A stretch of 64,000 nucleotides of DNA, taken from Falsiruegeria litorea R37 (lineage in GTDB: Bacteria; Pseudomonadota; Alphaproteobacteria; Rhodobacterales; Rhodobacteraceae). The notes under the pieces are model-generated. The model saw nothing but the letters and a program-made list of their open reading frames with translations. It searched no databases and had not been told where the DNA came from. The translations under genes were made by a program, and so were the position numbers. Positions 49,407-58,482 of the stretch are shown here, in pieces. Each line of letters opens with the position of its first letter. The first letter of the stretch is position 1. Location: NCBI RefSeq assembly GCF_900172225.1, contig NZ_FWFO01000001.1:496001-560000 (forward strand), read 5' to 3'.

Positions 49407-50357
49407 TCAGCCTTGCAGCTCGGCCCACATTTCCAGATCGCGCTTGTCGGTCCAGATACGCGGGTGTGCGATGCCACGGGCCTCGTCATAGGCACGGGCA
49501 ACGTTGAAGGGCAGACAGTGTTCGTAGATGGCGTAGTCTGCAAATTTCGGATCACACTCGGCGCGCACCGCGTCCCATGCCTCTTTCAGCGAGCCGCCGC
49601 GAGCGGCGATGCGCTGAACCGGGCGATAGGTGCTTTCGACAAAATCGCGGGTGTTTTCGATGGCGGCGTTCACCATCTCTTTGCCCACCAGAGCGTCGCC
49701 GCGACCCGGCGCGATGGCGTCCACGTCGTACGCCTTGATGTTGTCGAGCGTTTGGCCCCAATCGGCAAAATGCCCGTCTCCGCAATAGCAGGCCGAGTGG
49801 TATTCGACGATGTCGCCGGTGAACATGACGTTCTGATCCGGCACGTGGATCACCGCGTCACCGGCGGTATGAGCACGGCCGATCTGTTTGATGTCGACCC
49901 GGCGCTTGCCCAGGAAAACAGTCATCTGATCGGTGAATGTGGTGGTCGGATAGGTCAGGCCGGGGATGCTTTCGTGACCTTCGAACAGGCGGGGGAAGCG
50001 TTGGAATTCGCTGTCCCAATCCTCTTGCCCGCGCTCCAGCACCATGTTGTAGGCGGTGTTCGACATGATGATCTGCTGCGCGTTGAAGGCGCTCGCCCCC
50101 AGTACCCGCACCGCGTGATAGTGCGTCAGCACCACATGGGTGATCGGTTTGTCCGTCACAGAACGCACGCATTCGATCACCTTGTTTGCCAGGCGCGGGG
50201 TGGCCTGCGCCTCGACGATCATTACACTGTCGTCGCCGATGATCACGCCCGAGTTCGGGTCGCCCTCGGCCGTAAAGGCGTACAGCCCTTCGCCGATCTC
50301 ATCAAAGGTTATCTTTTTTTCGGACATGTCCCCTTGGGACGCGAAAGCTTTTGCCAT
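49407..50357 (-). CDS. Metallo-beta-lactamase-fold protein with altered metal site
   Basis: A 316-residue MBL-fold protein. The HxHxDH motif is THYHAVRVLG here (His79, His81, then Val83 and Arg84 where Asp and His are usual). The third ligand His163 (GRAHTAGD) and bridging Asp182 (MFTGDIVEY) are present, while the final His is Arg219 (APGRGDA instead of PGHG). One metal site may persist; the second should be absent. It lies between fahA and the FAD monooxygenase genes, so it may act on an aromatic-pathway ester or thioester, or be non-enzymatic. AAGGAAACTGACCC precedes the ATG at 50357. Confidence 0.85.
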   Translation of the reverse strand: MAKAFASQGDMSEKKITFDEIGEGLYAFTAEGDPNSGVIIGDDSVMIVEAQATPRLANKVIECVRSVTDKPITHVVLTHYHAVRVLGASAFNAQQIIMSNTAYNMVLERGQEDWDSEFQRFPRLFEGHESIPGLTYPTTTFTDQMTVFLGKRRVDIKQIGRAHTAGDAVIHVPDQNVMFTGDIVEYHSACYCGDGHFADWGQTLDNIKAYDVDAIAPGRGDALVGKEMVNAAIENTRDFVESTYRPVQRIAARGGSLKEAWDAVRAECDPKFADYAIYEHCLPFNVARAYDEARGIAHPRIWTDKRDLEMWAELQG

Positions 50358-50369
50358 GGGTCAGTTTCC

Positions 50370-51620
50370 TTATTCTGCGGGCCAGTTGACGGCGGGCAGG
50401 ATTTGTCCGGTGCAGTCGCCAAAGCCAATGGTGAACCCGTCGCCACGGGCGTTGCCGCGCAGGGTCAGTGTGTCGCCGTCTTCGATGAAACCGCGGGTTT
50501 CACCGGTTTCCAGCGCGAAGGGTTCGCGCCCGGCCCAGCTGAGCTCCATCAGCGAGCCGTATTCCTCGCGCTCAGGACCGGAGATTGTGCCGGAACCCAG
50601 CAGGTCGCCTGCGTTCATCTCGCACCCGCCGATGGCGTGGTGGCACAGCTGCTCGGCGGCCGAGTAATACATGCGGCTGTAATTGGTTTTTGCGATGACG
50701 GACGCTGTTTCTGCGCCTTCGGGCTGCATCAGCACCTCAAGCTCGATGTCATACAGGCCATCCTTGCTGCCGTTCAGATAGGGCAGCAGTTCCTTGTCAC
50801 GCGGCGGGGTCGGCGTGCGGAAGCTTTCCAGCGCCGCCGCTGTCACGATCCAAGGCGAGATCGAGGTGCCAAACGCCTTGCCCTGGAACGGACCCAGTGG
50901 TTGGTATTCCCAGCCCTGGATGTCACGCGCCGACCAGTCGTTGAGCAGGACATAGCCAAAGATCATGGCGTCGGCCTGATCGACGGTGATTGGCTGACCA
51001 AAGTCCGAACCGGTGCCGACGATGGCACCCATTTCCAACTCGATGTCCAACCGCTTGGAGGGGCCAAAAGACGGCATATCCGCATCCGGCGCCTTGGTCT
51101 GACCATTGGGGCGGTGGATGGGCGTGCCCGAAACCACAACGGACGAGGCGCGACCGTTATAGCCGATCGGGATGTGCAGCCAGTTGGCGGGCAGGTCGGG
51201 CGAGCCGCGCAGGATCGCACCCATGTTTTGTGCGTGCTGCTTGCCGGCGTAGAAATCGGTGTATTCGCTGACGGCAAACGGCATGTGCAGATCGGCTTCA
51301 GCAGCGGCAATCAGCAGCGGCTCCACTTTGTCCTGCTCATCAGATCCTTCGGCCAGCAGAGAGGTCAGACGCTCACGGAACGCGGCCCAGACGGCGGGGC
51401 CTTCTTCCATCAGAACGTTCCAGAACGGCAGGTCGAACAGCGGCTCGTCCGACAGAGAGATCAACCCCTCGGCTTCGGCTGCTGTGACGTCCAGGATCAT
51501 ATCCCCGATTGCCACGCCGCAGCGGGGATCGGAACCTTCGGTTGAAAACACGCCATATGGCAGGTTGTTCAGCGGAAACGGGTGGTTGGCGTCGTTGGCC
51601 GAGCTCACCCAGGTTGTCAT
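50370..51620 (-). CDS. fahA: Fumarylacetoacetase
   Basis: Hydrolyses fumarylacetoacetate to fumarate and acetoacetate, the last step of homogentisate degradation. The 416-residue protein has an N-terminal SH3-like part (HPFPLNNLPYGVFS) and the catalytic domain: FAVSEYTDFYAGKQHAQNMG, PIGYNGRASSVVVSGTP, LDIELEMGAIVGTGSDFG, LLNDWSARDIQGWEYQPLGP and GNARGDGFTIGFGDCTG. The metal-binding Asp/Glu residues are in these stretches. ATG 51620 is used, but a TTG three codons upstream has a better-spaced RBS (AAAGGAC). Confidence 0.95.
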   Translation of the reverse strand: MTTWVSSANDANHPFPLNNLPYGVFSTEGSDPRCGVAIGDMILDVTAAEAEGLISLSDEPLFDLPFWNVLMEEGPAVWAAFRERLTSLLAEGSDEQDKVEPLLIAAAEADLHMPFAVSEYTDFYAGKQHAQNMGAILRGSPDLPANWLHIPIGYNGRASSVVVSGTPIHRPNGQTKAPDADMPSFGPSKRLDIELEMGAIVGTGSDFGQPITVDQADAMIFGYVLLNDWSARDIQGWEYQPLGPFQGKAFGTSISPWIVTAAALESFRTPTPPRDKELLPYLNGSKDGLYDIELEVLMQPEGAETASVIAKTNYSRMYYSAAEQLCHHAIGGCEMNAGDLLGSGTISGPEREEYGSLMELSWAGREPFALETGETRGFIEDGDTLTLRGNARGDGFTIGFGDCTGQILPAVNWPAE

Positions 51621-51665
51621 CAAAGGCAATGTCTTGTCCTTTCGGTGCGGGGGAGCGTCCCCCAT

Positions 51666-51690
51666 GTTTCTTCTTGTTCCAAATACGGCG
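51666..51690 (-). repeat. GTATTTG repeat, copy 2
   Basis: On the minus strand CGCCGTATTTGGAACAAGAA plus GAAAC. It sits in the gap between hmgA and fahA. Next to it are two hairpins: CTTGCCCC-ATC-GGGGCAAG (51697-51715) and GGGGGC-AGC-GCCCCC (51718-51732). Confidence 0.6.
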
Positions 51691-51740
51691 GGGGAACTTG
51701 CCCCATCGGGGCAAGAGGGGGGCAGCGCCCCCTGTCACCT

Positions 51741-53096
51741 TCACTTCTTCCCGGGCGTACCGTCAAATTTCTTTTCGATGTCTTCCCAGCAGTCGATGTA
51801 GTCATCCTGCAATGGTGCCTCGGTGGCGGCAAATCCAGTCAGGTGCTGAGGGAAGCGGGTTTCGAACATGAAAGACATGGTGTTGTCCAGCTTCTCGGGG
51901 CCCAGGTTCGAGTTTGACGCGCCCTCAAACGCGTTTTTGTCGGGACCATGTGGCAGCATCATGTTGTGCAGGCTCATGCCGCCGGGAACAAAGCCCTGCG
52001 GCTTGGCGTCGTACTGACCGTAGATGTTGCCCATCAGCTCGGACATGATGTTCTTGTGGTACCACGGCGGGCGAAAGGTGTTTTCCGCCACCATCCAACG
52101 TTCGCGGAACAGCACAAAGTCGATGTTGGCCGTTCCCGGCTGGCCTGACGGTGCGGTCAGCACGGTAAAGATCGACGGGTCCGGGTGGTCAAACAGGATT
52201 GCGCCAACCGGGCAGTATGTGCGCAGGTCGTATTTGTACGGCACATAGTTGCCGTGCCAGGCCACCACATCCAACGGCGAATGCCCGATTTTGGTGGTGT
52301 GAAACTGACCGCACCATTTGACGGTGACGGTGGATGGCGCGTCGCGGTCTTCAAACGCTGCAATCGGTGCCTTAAAATCACGCGGGTTCGCCATGCAGTT
52401 GGCACCGATCGGTCCACGACCGGGCAGCTCGAACTTTTGACCGTAGTTTTCGCAGACAAAGCCGCGACAGGGCCCTTCGAGCACCTCGACCCGGTACACC
52501 AGGCCACGCGGCAGGATGGCGATTTCCTTGGGCTCGACGTCGATGATGCCCAACTCGGTTGCAAAGCGCAGGCGTCCCTCTTGGGGGACAACCAGCATCT
52601 CGCTGTCGGCCGAGAAGAAATAGTCATCCTCCATCGACTGGGTCACCAGATAGATGTGCGTGGCCATGCCGACCTGAGTGTTCACATCGCCGGCCGTGGT
52701 CATGGTGCGCATGCCTGTCAGCCAGGTCAGCCCCTCGTCGGAATGCGGTACTGCATCCCAGCGGTATTGGCCCAGGCTGATGACATCGGGGTCAACGCAA
52801 GGGGCCGATTTCCAATACGACAGGTCGATCTTTTCATAGCGGTGCGAATGCTTGACTGACGGGCGGATGCGATAGCACCAGGTCCGTTCCGGCGGGTTGG
52901 CGGTAAAGGCCGTGCCGCTCAGCTGTTCTCCATACAAGCCATAGTTACATTTCTGCGGGCTGTTCATGCCCTGGGGCAGCGCACCGGGCAGGGCTTCGGT
53001 TTCAAAGTCGTTTCCAAAGCCTGGCATGTAGCCTTCCGTCGTGCCCGTGGCCGATGTGGCCTGAACAAAATTATGTGTGTCGGTTGGACGATTCAT
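51741..53096 (-). CDS. hmgA: Homogentisate 1,2-dioxygenase
   Basis: Fe(II) ring-cleaving dioxygenase converting homogentisate to maleylacetoacetate. The 451-residue protein starts [11 protein letters not shown] and shows [34 protein letters not shown]-type segment ([19 protein letters not shown]), [15 protein letters not shown], and near the end the iron ligands in [20 protein letters not shown] and [24 protein letters not shown] precedes the ATG at 53096. First gene of the operon, divergent from a MarR regulator. Confidence 0.97.
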   Translation of the reverse strand: MNRPTDTHNFVQATSATGTTEGYMPGFGNDFETEALPGALPQGMNSPQKCNYGLYGEQLSGTAFTANPPERTWCYRIRPSVKHSHRYEKIDLSYWKSAPCVDPDVISLGQYRWDAVPHSDEGLTWLTGMRTMTTAGDVNTQVGMATHIYLVTQSMEDDYFFSADSEMLVVPQEGRLRFATELGIIDVEPKEIAILPRGLVYRVEVLEGPCRGFVCENYGQKFELPGRGPIGANCMANPRDFKAPIAAFEDRDAPSTVTVKWCGQFHTTKIGHSPLDVVAWHGNYVPYKYDLRTYCPVGAILFDHPDPSIFTVLTAPSGQPGTANIDFVLFRERWMVAENTFRPPWYHKNIMSELMGNIYGQYDAKPQGFVPGGMSLHNMMLPHGPDKNAFEGASNSNLGPEKLDNTMSFMFETRFPQHLTGFAATEAPLQDDYIDCWEDIEKKFDGTPGKK

Positions 53097-53128
53097 CGCG
53101 CGTTCCTCCGTTCTGACTTGTCGAATAA

Positions 53129-53146
53129 TAGTTGATTTTGTAACTA
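53129..53146. promoter_or_regulatory. Candidate operator of the MarR-type hmg regulator
   Basis: TAGTT-GATTTTGT-AACTA is an inverted repeat in the 71-base gap between hmgA and the MarR gene, in AT-rich DNA suitable for both promoters. Confidence 0.6.
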
Positions 53147-53167
53147 ACAAGAAGAAGGAGAGTGAAA

Positions 53168-53605
53168 ATGACTGAAAAAGACGACTTTGATTTGCGGAAT
53201 TTCATGCCGTTTCTGCTGAATTTGGCCGCAGAACAGAGTTCCTTGGGGTTTCAGCGCACCTACAAGAATCGCTATGGGATGCTGCGGACCGAATGGCGGG
53301 TCCTGTTCCATCTGGGCAACTATGGCGAGATGACCGCCAAGGACATAGGCGAGCGTGCTGTCATGCATAAGACCAAGATCAGCCGCGCCGTAGCCAAGTT
53401 GAGCCAGCGTCGATACCTTACACGTACACGTGATGAGAACGACCGCAGATCTGAGCGTTTGACGTTGACGCCCGCCGGTCTGGCCGTCTATCGCGAGTTG
53501 CGCCAAGAGGCCGAGGCCTATGAAGCGCAACTTGGCAAACAATTCACCACCGGAGAGGTGGCCTTGATGCGTATGATGCTCAGACGGCTGGCCGGATTGG
53601 ATTGA
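53168..53605 (+). CDS. MarR family transcriptional regulator of the homogentisate operon
   Basis: A 145-residue winged-helix regulator. The DNA-binding part is [20 protein letters not shown], then [20 protein letters not shown] and the wing [16 protein letters not shown]; helices at both ends make the dimer. It is divergent from hmgA, and a likely role is repression of the operon until homogentisate or a precursor binds. AAGGAG at 53155-53160 gives a 7-base spacing to ATG 53168; a GTG at 53162 is too close to it. Confidence 0.92.
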   Translation: MTEKDDFDLRNFMPFLLNLAAEQSSLGFQRTYKNRYGMLRTEWRVLFHLGNYGEMTAKDIGERAVMHKTKISRAVAKLSQRRYLTRTRDENDRRSERLTLTPAGLAVYRELRQEAEAYEAQLGKQFTTGEVALMRMMLRRLAGLD

Positions 53606-53684
53606 ACCCGCGGCGCGGGGCTGTCCAAACGCGATGTGAATGCACATATCGCAGGAGACAAAAAGAAGCGGACAGGAGATCCCA

Positions 53685-54932
53685 ATGACCGATGTCGGGC
53701 AACGACACGCACCTGTTGGTGCATCAGCTGAGGTTCTGAAGTCATGGCTGTTGCAGCGCGGGCTCGAGGGGGCAACGCAGGAAGATGTCCTGCATGGCTA
53801 TTGCTCGCAGTTGGTGGATCTGGGCATTCCGCTTTATCGTTTGCACGTCGCACAAAGTGCCTTTCATCCGCAATACGGCGGAATCGGCTTCGATTGGCTA
53901 CGAGAAGAGGGGATGAGTAGCGAGGAATACAGCTACTCGGAAACTCCACGCGCCGAATGGCTGCGAAGCCCGCTCTACCATCTGCTCAAAAACGATCTTT
54001 CAGAGTTCCGAGAACGGCTTGTCGACAGCAATGAGGCAAGTCAGTTTCCCATTTTGAACGACTTGCGCGAGCAAGGCGCCACCGATTACTTTGCAGCCGG
54101 TGTCGTACTCGAGGCGCGGGAACAGTCCCAGCCGCTGGATCCGGCGAATGCGCCCGAGGGGGTGCTGCTGTCATGGACCAGCGATGGCGTGGATGGTTTT
54201 CACGACAGCGATCTGGCGGTGATCCGGGCCGCGCAGCCCTATTTGGCCTTGGCGCTGAAAGCAGCGGCCAACCGGCGCGTGGCGGCAGATCTGTTGCAGG
54301 TCTATCTGGGGCGCGACGCGGGGAGGCGGGTGTTATCGGGGGAAATCCAACGTGGCTCGTTGCAGCAGATTGATGCGGTTTTGTGCTATTTCGACTTAAA
54401 GGACTTCACCAGCCTGACCGAACGCACGCCTGGGCCTGAGCTGATCGCGATGCTCAACGATTACTTCGGCCTGGCGGTTGGGGTGATCCAGGGTCACGGC
54501 GGGAACATCCTGAAGTTCATGGGCGACGGTATCCTTGCGATGTTCAACTTGCAAAGCCTGCAAGCCTCGGTCACGGCGGGTTTGGACGCGATGTCCGAGT
54601 TGAGAGACAAGATGGGTGAGAAAAACGCGGACCGTAGCGCGCGTGGAGAAACCACAACCGGTGTCACCTTGGCGATGCACGCCGGTGAGATCCTTTATGG
54701 CAACATCGGAGCCGAAAACCGATTGGATTTCACGGTGATTGGACCGGCGGTGAACCTGACAGTTCGGCTGTCGGGGATGCACCGTTCGGTTGGGCAAAGC
54801 GTTATCCTGTCCGAGCCGATTGTCCATGCCGCAGGAGAAACCGGGCACGATCTGGTCAGCGTCGGGCGTTATATGCTGAGGGGGGTTTCAGAGCCTCAGG
54901 AACTCTACACTATTTACGCTGGCCCGAGCTGA
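53685..54932 (+). CDS. Class III adenylate cyclase
   Basis: Makes cAMP from ATP. The 415-residue soluble protein has an N-terminal sensory-like region (1-200; not identified, perhaps GAF/PAS-like), a linker, and a catalytic domain from about 225. All key residues are present: metal-binding Asp237 (CYFDLKDF) and Asp281 (KFMGDG), adenine-selecting Lys277 and Asp348 (LDFTVIG), and transition-state Asn357 and Arg361 (VNLTVRLSG). It should therefore be active. The N-terminal domain would sense an unknown signal. CAGGAGATCCCA precedes the ATG at 53685. It is convergent with mipZ across copy B of the structured repeat. Confidence 0.92.
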   Translation: MTDVGQRHAPVGASAEVLKSWLLQRGLEGATQEDVLHGYCSQLVDLGIPLYRLHVAQSAFHPQYGGIGFDWLREEGMSSEEYSYSETPRAEWLRSPLYHLLKNDLSEFRERLVDSNEASQFPILNDLREQGATDYFAAGVVLEAREQSQPLDPANAPEGVLLSWTSDGVDGFHDSDLAVIRAAQPYLALALKAAANRRVAADLLQVYLGRDAGRRVLSGEIQRGSLQQIDAVLCYFDLKDFTSLTERTPGPELIAMLNDYFGLAVGVIQGHGGNILKFMGDGILAMFNLQSLQASVTAGLDAMSELRDKMGEKNADRSARGETTTGVTLAMHAGEILYGNIGAENRLDFTVIGPAVNLTVRLSGMHRSVGQSVILSEPIVHAAGETGHDLVSVGRYMLRGVSEPQELYTIYAGPS

Positions 54933-54984
54933 AACCTGGTATCTGCGCGACCTTGCGGTCTTGCGTCCTGCGGACGGCAGGGGG

Positions 54985-55068
54985 CCAGGCTCACGCGGGC
55001 AAAGCCCGCGTGAGCCTGGCCCAACGGGAGGAGATGTCCCGCAAGGGGCATTGACGACGGGCGGGAGC
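54985..55068 (+). repeat. Structured repeat element, copy B with upstream hairpin
   Basis: A perfect 16-bp hairpin (CCAGGCTCACGCGGGC / GCCCGCGTGAGCCTGG, loop AAA, 54985-55019) runs into the 51-nt element at 55018-55068. The outer blocks GGCCCAACGGGAGGAGAT and TTGACGACGGGCGGGAGC are identical to copy A at 2041-2091. The central hairpin is TGTCCC-GCAA-GGGGCA, a different sequence that still pairs at six positions (one G-T). It fills the gap between the convergent cyclase and mipZ genes, 13 bases from the mipZ stop. Confidence 0.8.
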
Positions 55069-55081
55069 GCCCCGGGATTTA

Positions 55082-55891
55082 TCAGAAATCGATTTCGACG
55101 CCGGGCAGGTTGAGCGCCTTCATCATGTCGCGCAATTCCTGACGCGCCGCGATGTTCGAGATGTTGAGTTGTTTGACGCCGATGTCTTTCAGGTCCAGCA
55201 AGGTCAAGCCGCGCGGGAACAGCTCGCGGAAAATGACCCGTTCGGAAAAACCCGGTGCAATGCGGAACCCGATGCGGTTTGACAGCATCTCGATCGCGCG
55301 TTGCATCTTTTCCTTGTTGACCATGCGCTGCGTACCAACGCGATTGCGCACGACAACCCAGTCGATGGGTTTCAAACCCGCCTGCGCGCGCAATTGCCGC
55401 GCGTTCCAGACCATTTCCGAATAGACCGACGGACCCAGGATCTTTTCGCCTTGCGGGTCGATCCGCGCCAGAAGGTCAAAGTCGACAAAGCTGTCGTTGA
55501 GCGGGGTGATCAGCGTATCCGCGAGCGAATGCGCCACCTGGCTCAGTCGAGTGTGCGAACCGGGGCAGTCAATCAGGATGAAATCGCTGTCCGCCTCAAG
55601 TTGCGACACAGCCGCCGAGAGACGGTGGTCATAGATGTTTTCGCCCGGCTTCAGCGAGGCAGGGTCGATCTCGGGGAGGTCGTGGGTGTGCGGGGTCGGC
55701 AGCTCAAGGCCCGCCTTGCTCAGGAAGCTGGTGCGGTTCTCGGAATACCGACCCAGGCTACGTTGGCGCAGGTCCAGGTCCAGCGTGTTGACCTTGAACC
55801 CCATCCGCGCCAGCGCGGTCGCCACATGCATCGAGACAGTGGATTTCCCCGCACCGCCCTTTTCGTTTCCGACGACAATGATATGCGCCAT
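55082..55891 (-). CDS. mipZ: Division-plane positioning ATPase MipZ (ParA family)
   Basis: A 269-residue ParA-type ATPase. The deviant Walker A is NEKGGAGKSTVSMHVA near the N-terminus, and DSDFILIDCPGSHTRLSQVAH is the Walker B region. Later motifs include FVDFDLLARIDPQG and the C-terminal REL-FPRGLTLLDL. The pattern is typical of alphaproteobacterial MipZ, which forms a gradient from the poles and keeps FtsZ at mid-cell. Start MAHIIVVG at 55891. A stand-alone gene here with 136 bases to the helicase gene upstream. Confidence 0.92.
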   Translation of the reverse strand: MAHIIVVGNEKGGAGKSTVSMHVATALARMGFKVNTLDLDLRQRSLGRYSENRTSFLSKAGLELPTPHTHDLPEIDPASLKPGENIYDHRLSAAVSQLEADSDFILIDCPGSHTRLSQVAHSLADTLITPLNDSFVDFDLLARIDPQGEKILGPSVYSEMVWNARQLRAQAGLKPIDWVVVRNRVGTQRMVNKEKMQRAIEMLSNRIGFRIAPGFSERVIFRELFPRGLTLLDLKDIGVKQLNISNIAARQELRDMMKALNLPGVEIDF

Positions 55892-56027
55892 CTGCCCCAA
55901 GTCCTTTGTTTCGCCCAAGCCGTCTTGCGCGATTTGTTGCCACTATATGTTGAGACGCACACCATGAAAAGTGTTCTTGGGTGTTGCCTACTCAATCTAT
56001 GGGAGGATCGAGCAGGCTTTCGAGGTG

Positions 56028-58136
56028 TCAACCCTTGCGCGGTCTGCGTGGCGCCGCTTCGCCGCCCTTGTTGGGGTTGTAGCGCTTGCTGGCATCCGTT
56101 GCGCGGGCTTTGTTCTTCTTGCTGCTGGGTTTGCCTTTGGGCGGAGGCGGGCCTTTGGGCTTGTCACCACGCGGCTTGCCGGGCGCCTTTCCCGCATAGG
56201 GTTTTGCGCCCGGTTTGGCACCGGGTTTTCCGGCGGGTTTGGGGCCACGTTTCTTGGCCGGTTCGGCCACAATGTCAGGGCGGTGACCCTCGGTCTGCGC
56301 CGGTTTCTTCTTGAACCCGCCATCTGATTTGCGGGCAGCGTCGGGTTTTGGCTTCTTGCGGCGTGGTTCCGGTGCGTCGTTCCAGTCGACCGGCGGGGTC
56401 GAACGTGCGGGTTTGTCAGTCTTGGCATGACGCGGCTTGCGGTCGCCGTCTTCGCGTTTGGCCCAGGGTTTGCGCACGTCGTCCCGATCCTTGCGATGCG
56501 GGCGGTCACCGTATTCAGGGCGCGGTTTGCCTTTGAACTTCGGGCGCGGGGAATGCGAAATCTCCGGGGCCGAGGCCAGCTGTTTGAGCACCGCTCCGGG
56601 CTCGAGTTCCGTCTTGCCATCCAGATTGGCCAAGAAGCCTGCAACGGCCTCTTGTTTCAATTCAACAAAAGTCTCGCTCTGTTGTACGCGGATTGCACCG
56701 ATGTCGTCCTTGGTCAGGTCGCCTGCCTTGCAGATCATCGGCAGATAGGTCCGGGGTTCAGCACCAGCATCATGTCCACCGGAGATCGAGAACCAGACAC
56801 TTGGGCCAAAGGCAGCACGTGGCTTTTGCTGTTTGCCCGCGTCAACGGCGTTCAGCTCTTCAGGGGCGGAATGGCGTTGGTGATACAGGCGCAGATAGGC
56901 GGCCGCGATTTGCTCGGGACTGAACTGATCCATCAGCTTCTGAACGGGTGCCTGCTCGTTTTCGGAAATGGCATCCTGCCAGGCGGAATCCGCCAGCATC
57001 CGCTCTTCATCGCGTAGCTTTACCTCGTCCGCCGAGGGGGCATTGCACATCTCGGCGGTCAGCTTGGCAAAGCGCAGAATGCGCTGCGCCTTGGAGCGGG
57101 CCTTGGGGGGCACGATCAGCGCGCTGACGCCTTTGCGACCGGCGCGGCCTGTCCGGCCCGAGCGGTGCAGCAGGGTCTCGTGGTTGTTGGGCAGTTCGGC
57201 GTGGATCACCAGGTCAAGCCCCGGCAGGTCGATGCCGCGCGCGGCGACGTCAGTGGCGACACAAACACGCGCCCGGCCATCGCGCATGGATTGCAGCGCG
57301 TTGGTGCGTTCCGACTGGGTCAACTCACCGGACAGGGCCACCACCGGGAAACCCCGGTTTGACAGGCGCGCTGTCAGGCGAGCAACCATGGCACGGGTGT
57401 TGGCAAAGATGATCGCGTTGGGGGCTTCGTAATATCGCAGCACGTTGATGATGGCATTTTCTGCGTCCTGCGGGGCCACGGACATCATCCGATATTCGAT
57501 GTCGGAATGCTGCTTGGTCTCGGCAACGGTTGTCACGCGTTCGGCGTTGTTTTGATAGTTCTCGGCCAGTTTGGCGATACCGCGCGGCACGGTGGCAGAA
57601 AACATCAGGGTCCGGCGCTCTTCGGGGCATTCGCCCAGAATGAACTCCAGATCCTCGGCAAAGCCCAGATCCAGCATTTCGTCTGCTTCATCCAGCACCA
57701 CGCCGCGCACATGGCTCAGGTCGATCGAGCCGCGCATGATGTGGTCGCGCAGGCGGCCAGGTGTGGCGACAACGATATGCGCGCCACGGGCCAAGGCGCG
57801 GCGTTCGTCGCGCATGTCCATACCGCCAACGCAGGAGGCCAGAAACGCGCCCGCGCCCTTGTACAGCCACGTCAGCTCGCGTTTCACCTGCAAGGCCAGC
57901 TCGCGGGTGGGGGCGATGATCAGGGCCAGCGGCGCGGCGGCTTGGTCAAAGGCTTCCCCGTCGCCCAGCAGAGTGGGGCCAAGCGCCAGGCCAAAGCCCA
58001 CTGTCTTGCCCGAGCCGGTCTGTGCGGACACCAGCAGGTCACGCTCATAGAGTTCAGGCTGCGTCACGGCCTCCTGCACTTGGGTCAGGGTTTCGTAACC
58101 GCGCTCTTTCAGCGCATCGGCAAGAACTTGTTTCAC
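56028..58136 (-). CDS. deaD: DEAD-box RNA helicase (DeaD/DbpA type)
   Basis: ATP-dependent RNA helicase of about 702 residues used in ribosome assembly or cold adaptation. Motifs in order: VSAQTGSGKTVGFGLA (I), PTRELALQV (Ia), VLDEADEMLDLGF (II), FSATVPRGI (III), VATDVAARGIDLPGLD (V) and HRSGRTGRAGRKG (VI). A DbpA-like RNA-binding domain follows (AGDLTKDDIGAIRVQQSETF), then a basic tail of about 180 residues rich in Lys, Pro, Gly and Arg (KKRGPKPAGKPGAKPG), which probably binds RNA. Start GTG at 58136 (VKQVLADALKERGYETLTQVQ) by homology; the frame continues upstream into rpmE and rplS without support. Confidence 0.9.
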   Translation of the reverse strand: MKQVLADALKERGYETLTQVQEAVTQPELYERDLLVSAQTGSGKTVGFGLALGPTLLGDGEAFDQAAAPLALIIAPTRELALQVKRELTWLYKGAGAFLASCVGGMDMRDERRALARGAHIVVATPGRLRDHIMRGSIDLSHVRGVVLDEADEMLDLGFAEDLEFILGECPEERRTLMFSATVPRGIAKLAENYQNNAERVTTVAETKQHSDIEYRMMSVAPQDAENAIINVLRYYEAPNAIIFANTRAMVARLTARLSNRGFPVVALSGELTQSERTNALQSMRDGRARVCVATDVAARGIDLPGLDLVIHAELPNNHETLLHRSGRTGRAGRKGVSALIVPPKARSKAQRILRFAKLTAEMCNAPSADEVKLRDEERMLADSAWQDAISENEQAPVQKLMDQFSPEQIAAAYLRLYHQRHSAPEELNAVDAGKQQKPRAAFGPSVWFSISGGHDAGAEPRTYLPMICKAGDLTKDDIGAIRVQQSETFVELKQEAVAGFLANLDGKTELEPGAVLKQLASAPEISHSPRPKFKGKPRPEYGDRPHRKDRDDVRKPWAKREDGDRKPRHAKTDKPARSTPPVDWNDAPEPRRKKPKPDAARKSDGGFKKKPAQTEGHRPDIVAEPAKKRGPKPAGKPGAKPGAKPYAGKAPGKPRGDKPKGPPPPKGKPSSKKNKARATDASKRYNPNKGGEAAPRRPRKG

Positions 58137-58191
58137 GGGGGCGGCTTTCTCGCGGGCAGACCCCGCGCGGAGGGGAGGATGGGAGGGAATG

Positions 58192-58224
58192 AAAAAAGGC
58201 TGCCTTAGGCAAAAGGCAGCCTTT
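58192..58224 (-). terminator. Terminator of rplS-rpmE
   Basis: On the minus strand AAAGGCTGCC and GGCAGCCTTT form a perfect 10-bp stem with a 10-base loop, then T residues. It starts 26 bases after the rpmE stop. Confidence 0.9.
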
Positions 58225-58249
58225 GGGGTCAAGTGAGGGTCGAGATGGC

Positions 58250-58471
58250 TTAGAAGCCCAGACCTTCGTATTTCTTCTTGAACTTCGACACGCGGCCACC
58301 GGCGTCCAGCAGGCGGGTGTTGCCGCCGGTCCATGCGGGGTGAACCGAGGGGTCGATGTCCAGAGCCAGCTGGTCGCCTTCGGCGCCCCAGGTGGATTTC
58401 ATCTGAACGACGGTGCCATCGGTCATCTTGACGTTGATGATGTGGTACTCGGGATGTGTATCTTTTTTCAT
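58250..58471 (-). CDS. rpmE: 50S ribosomal protein L31
   Basis: A 73-residue ribosomal protein, start [20 protein letters not shown], then [20 protein letters not shown] and [21 protein letters not shown]. It lacks the CxxC zinc pairs, so it is the zinc-free form. Located 11 bases after rplS in one unit, ended by a strong terminator. Confidence 0.96.
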   Translation of the reverse strand: MKKDTHPEYHIINVKMTDGTVVQMKSTWGAEGDQLALDIDPSVHPAWTGGNTRLLDAGGRVSKFKKKYEGLGF

Positions 58472-58482
58472 GAGACCGATCC

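Noticed and set aside
48324-51545. A 1073-codon open frame on the plus strand.
   Set aside because: It is antisense to the FAD monooxygenase, MBL and fahA genes, shows no domain, and is a side effect of high-GC codon use. The opposite strand has clear motifs.
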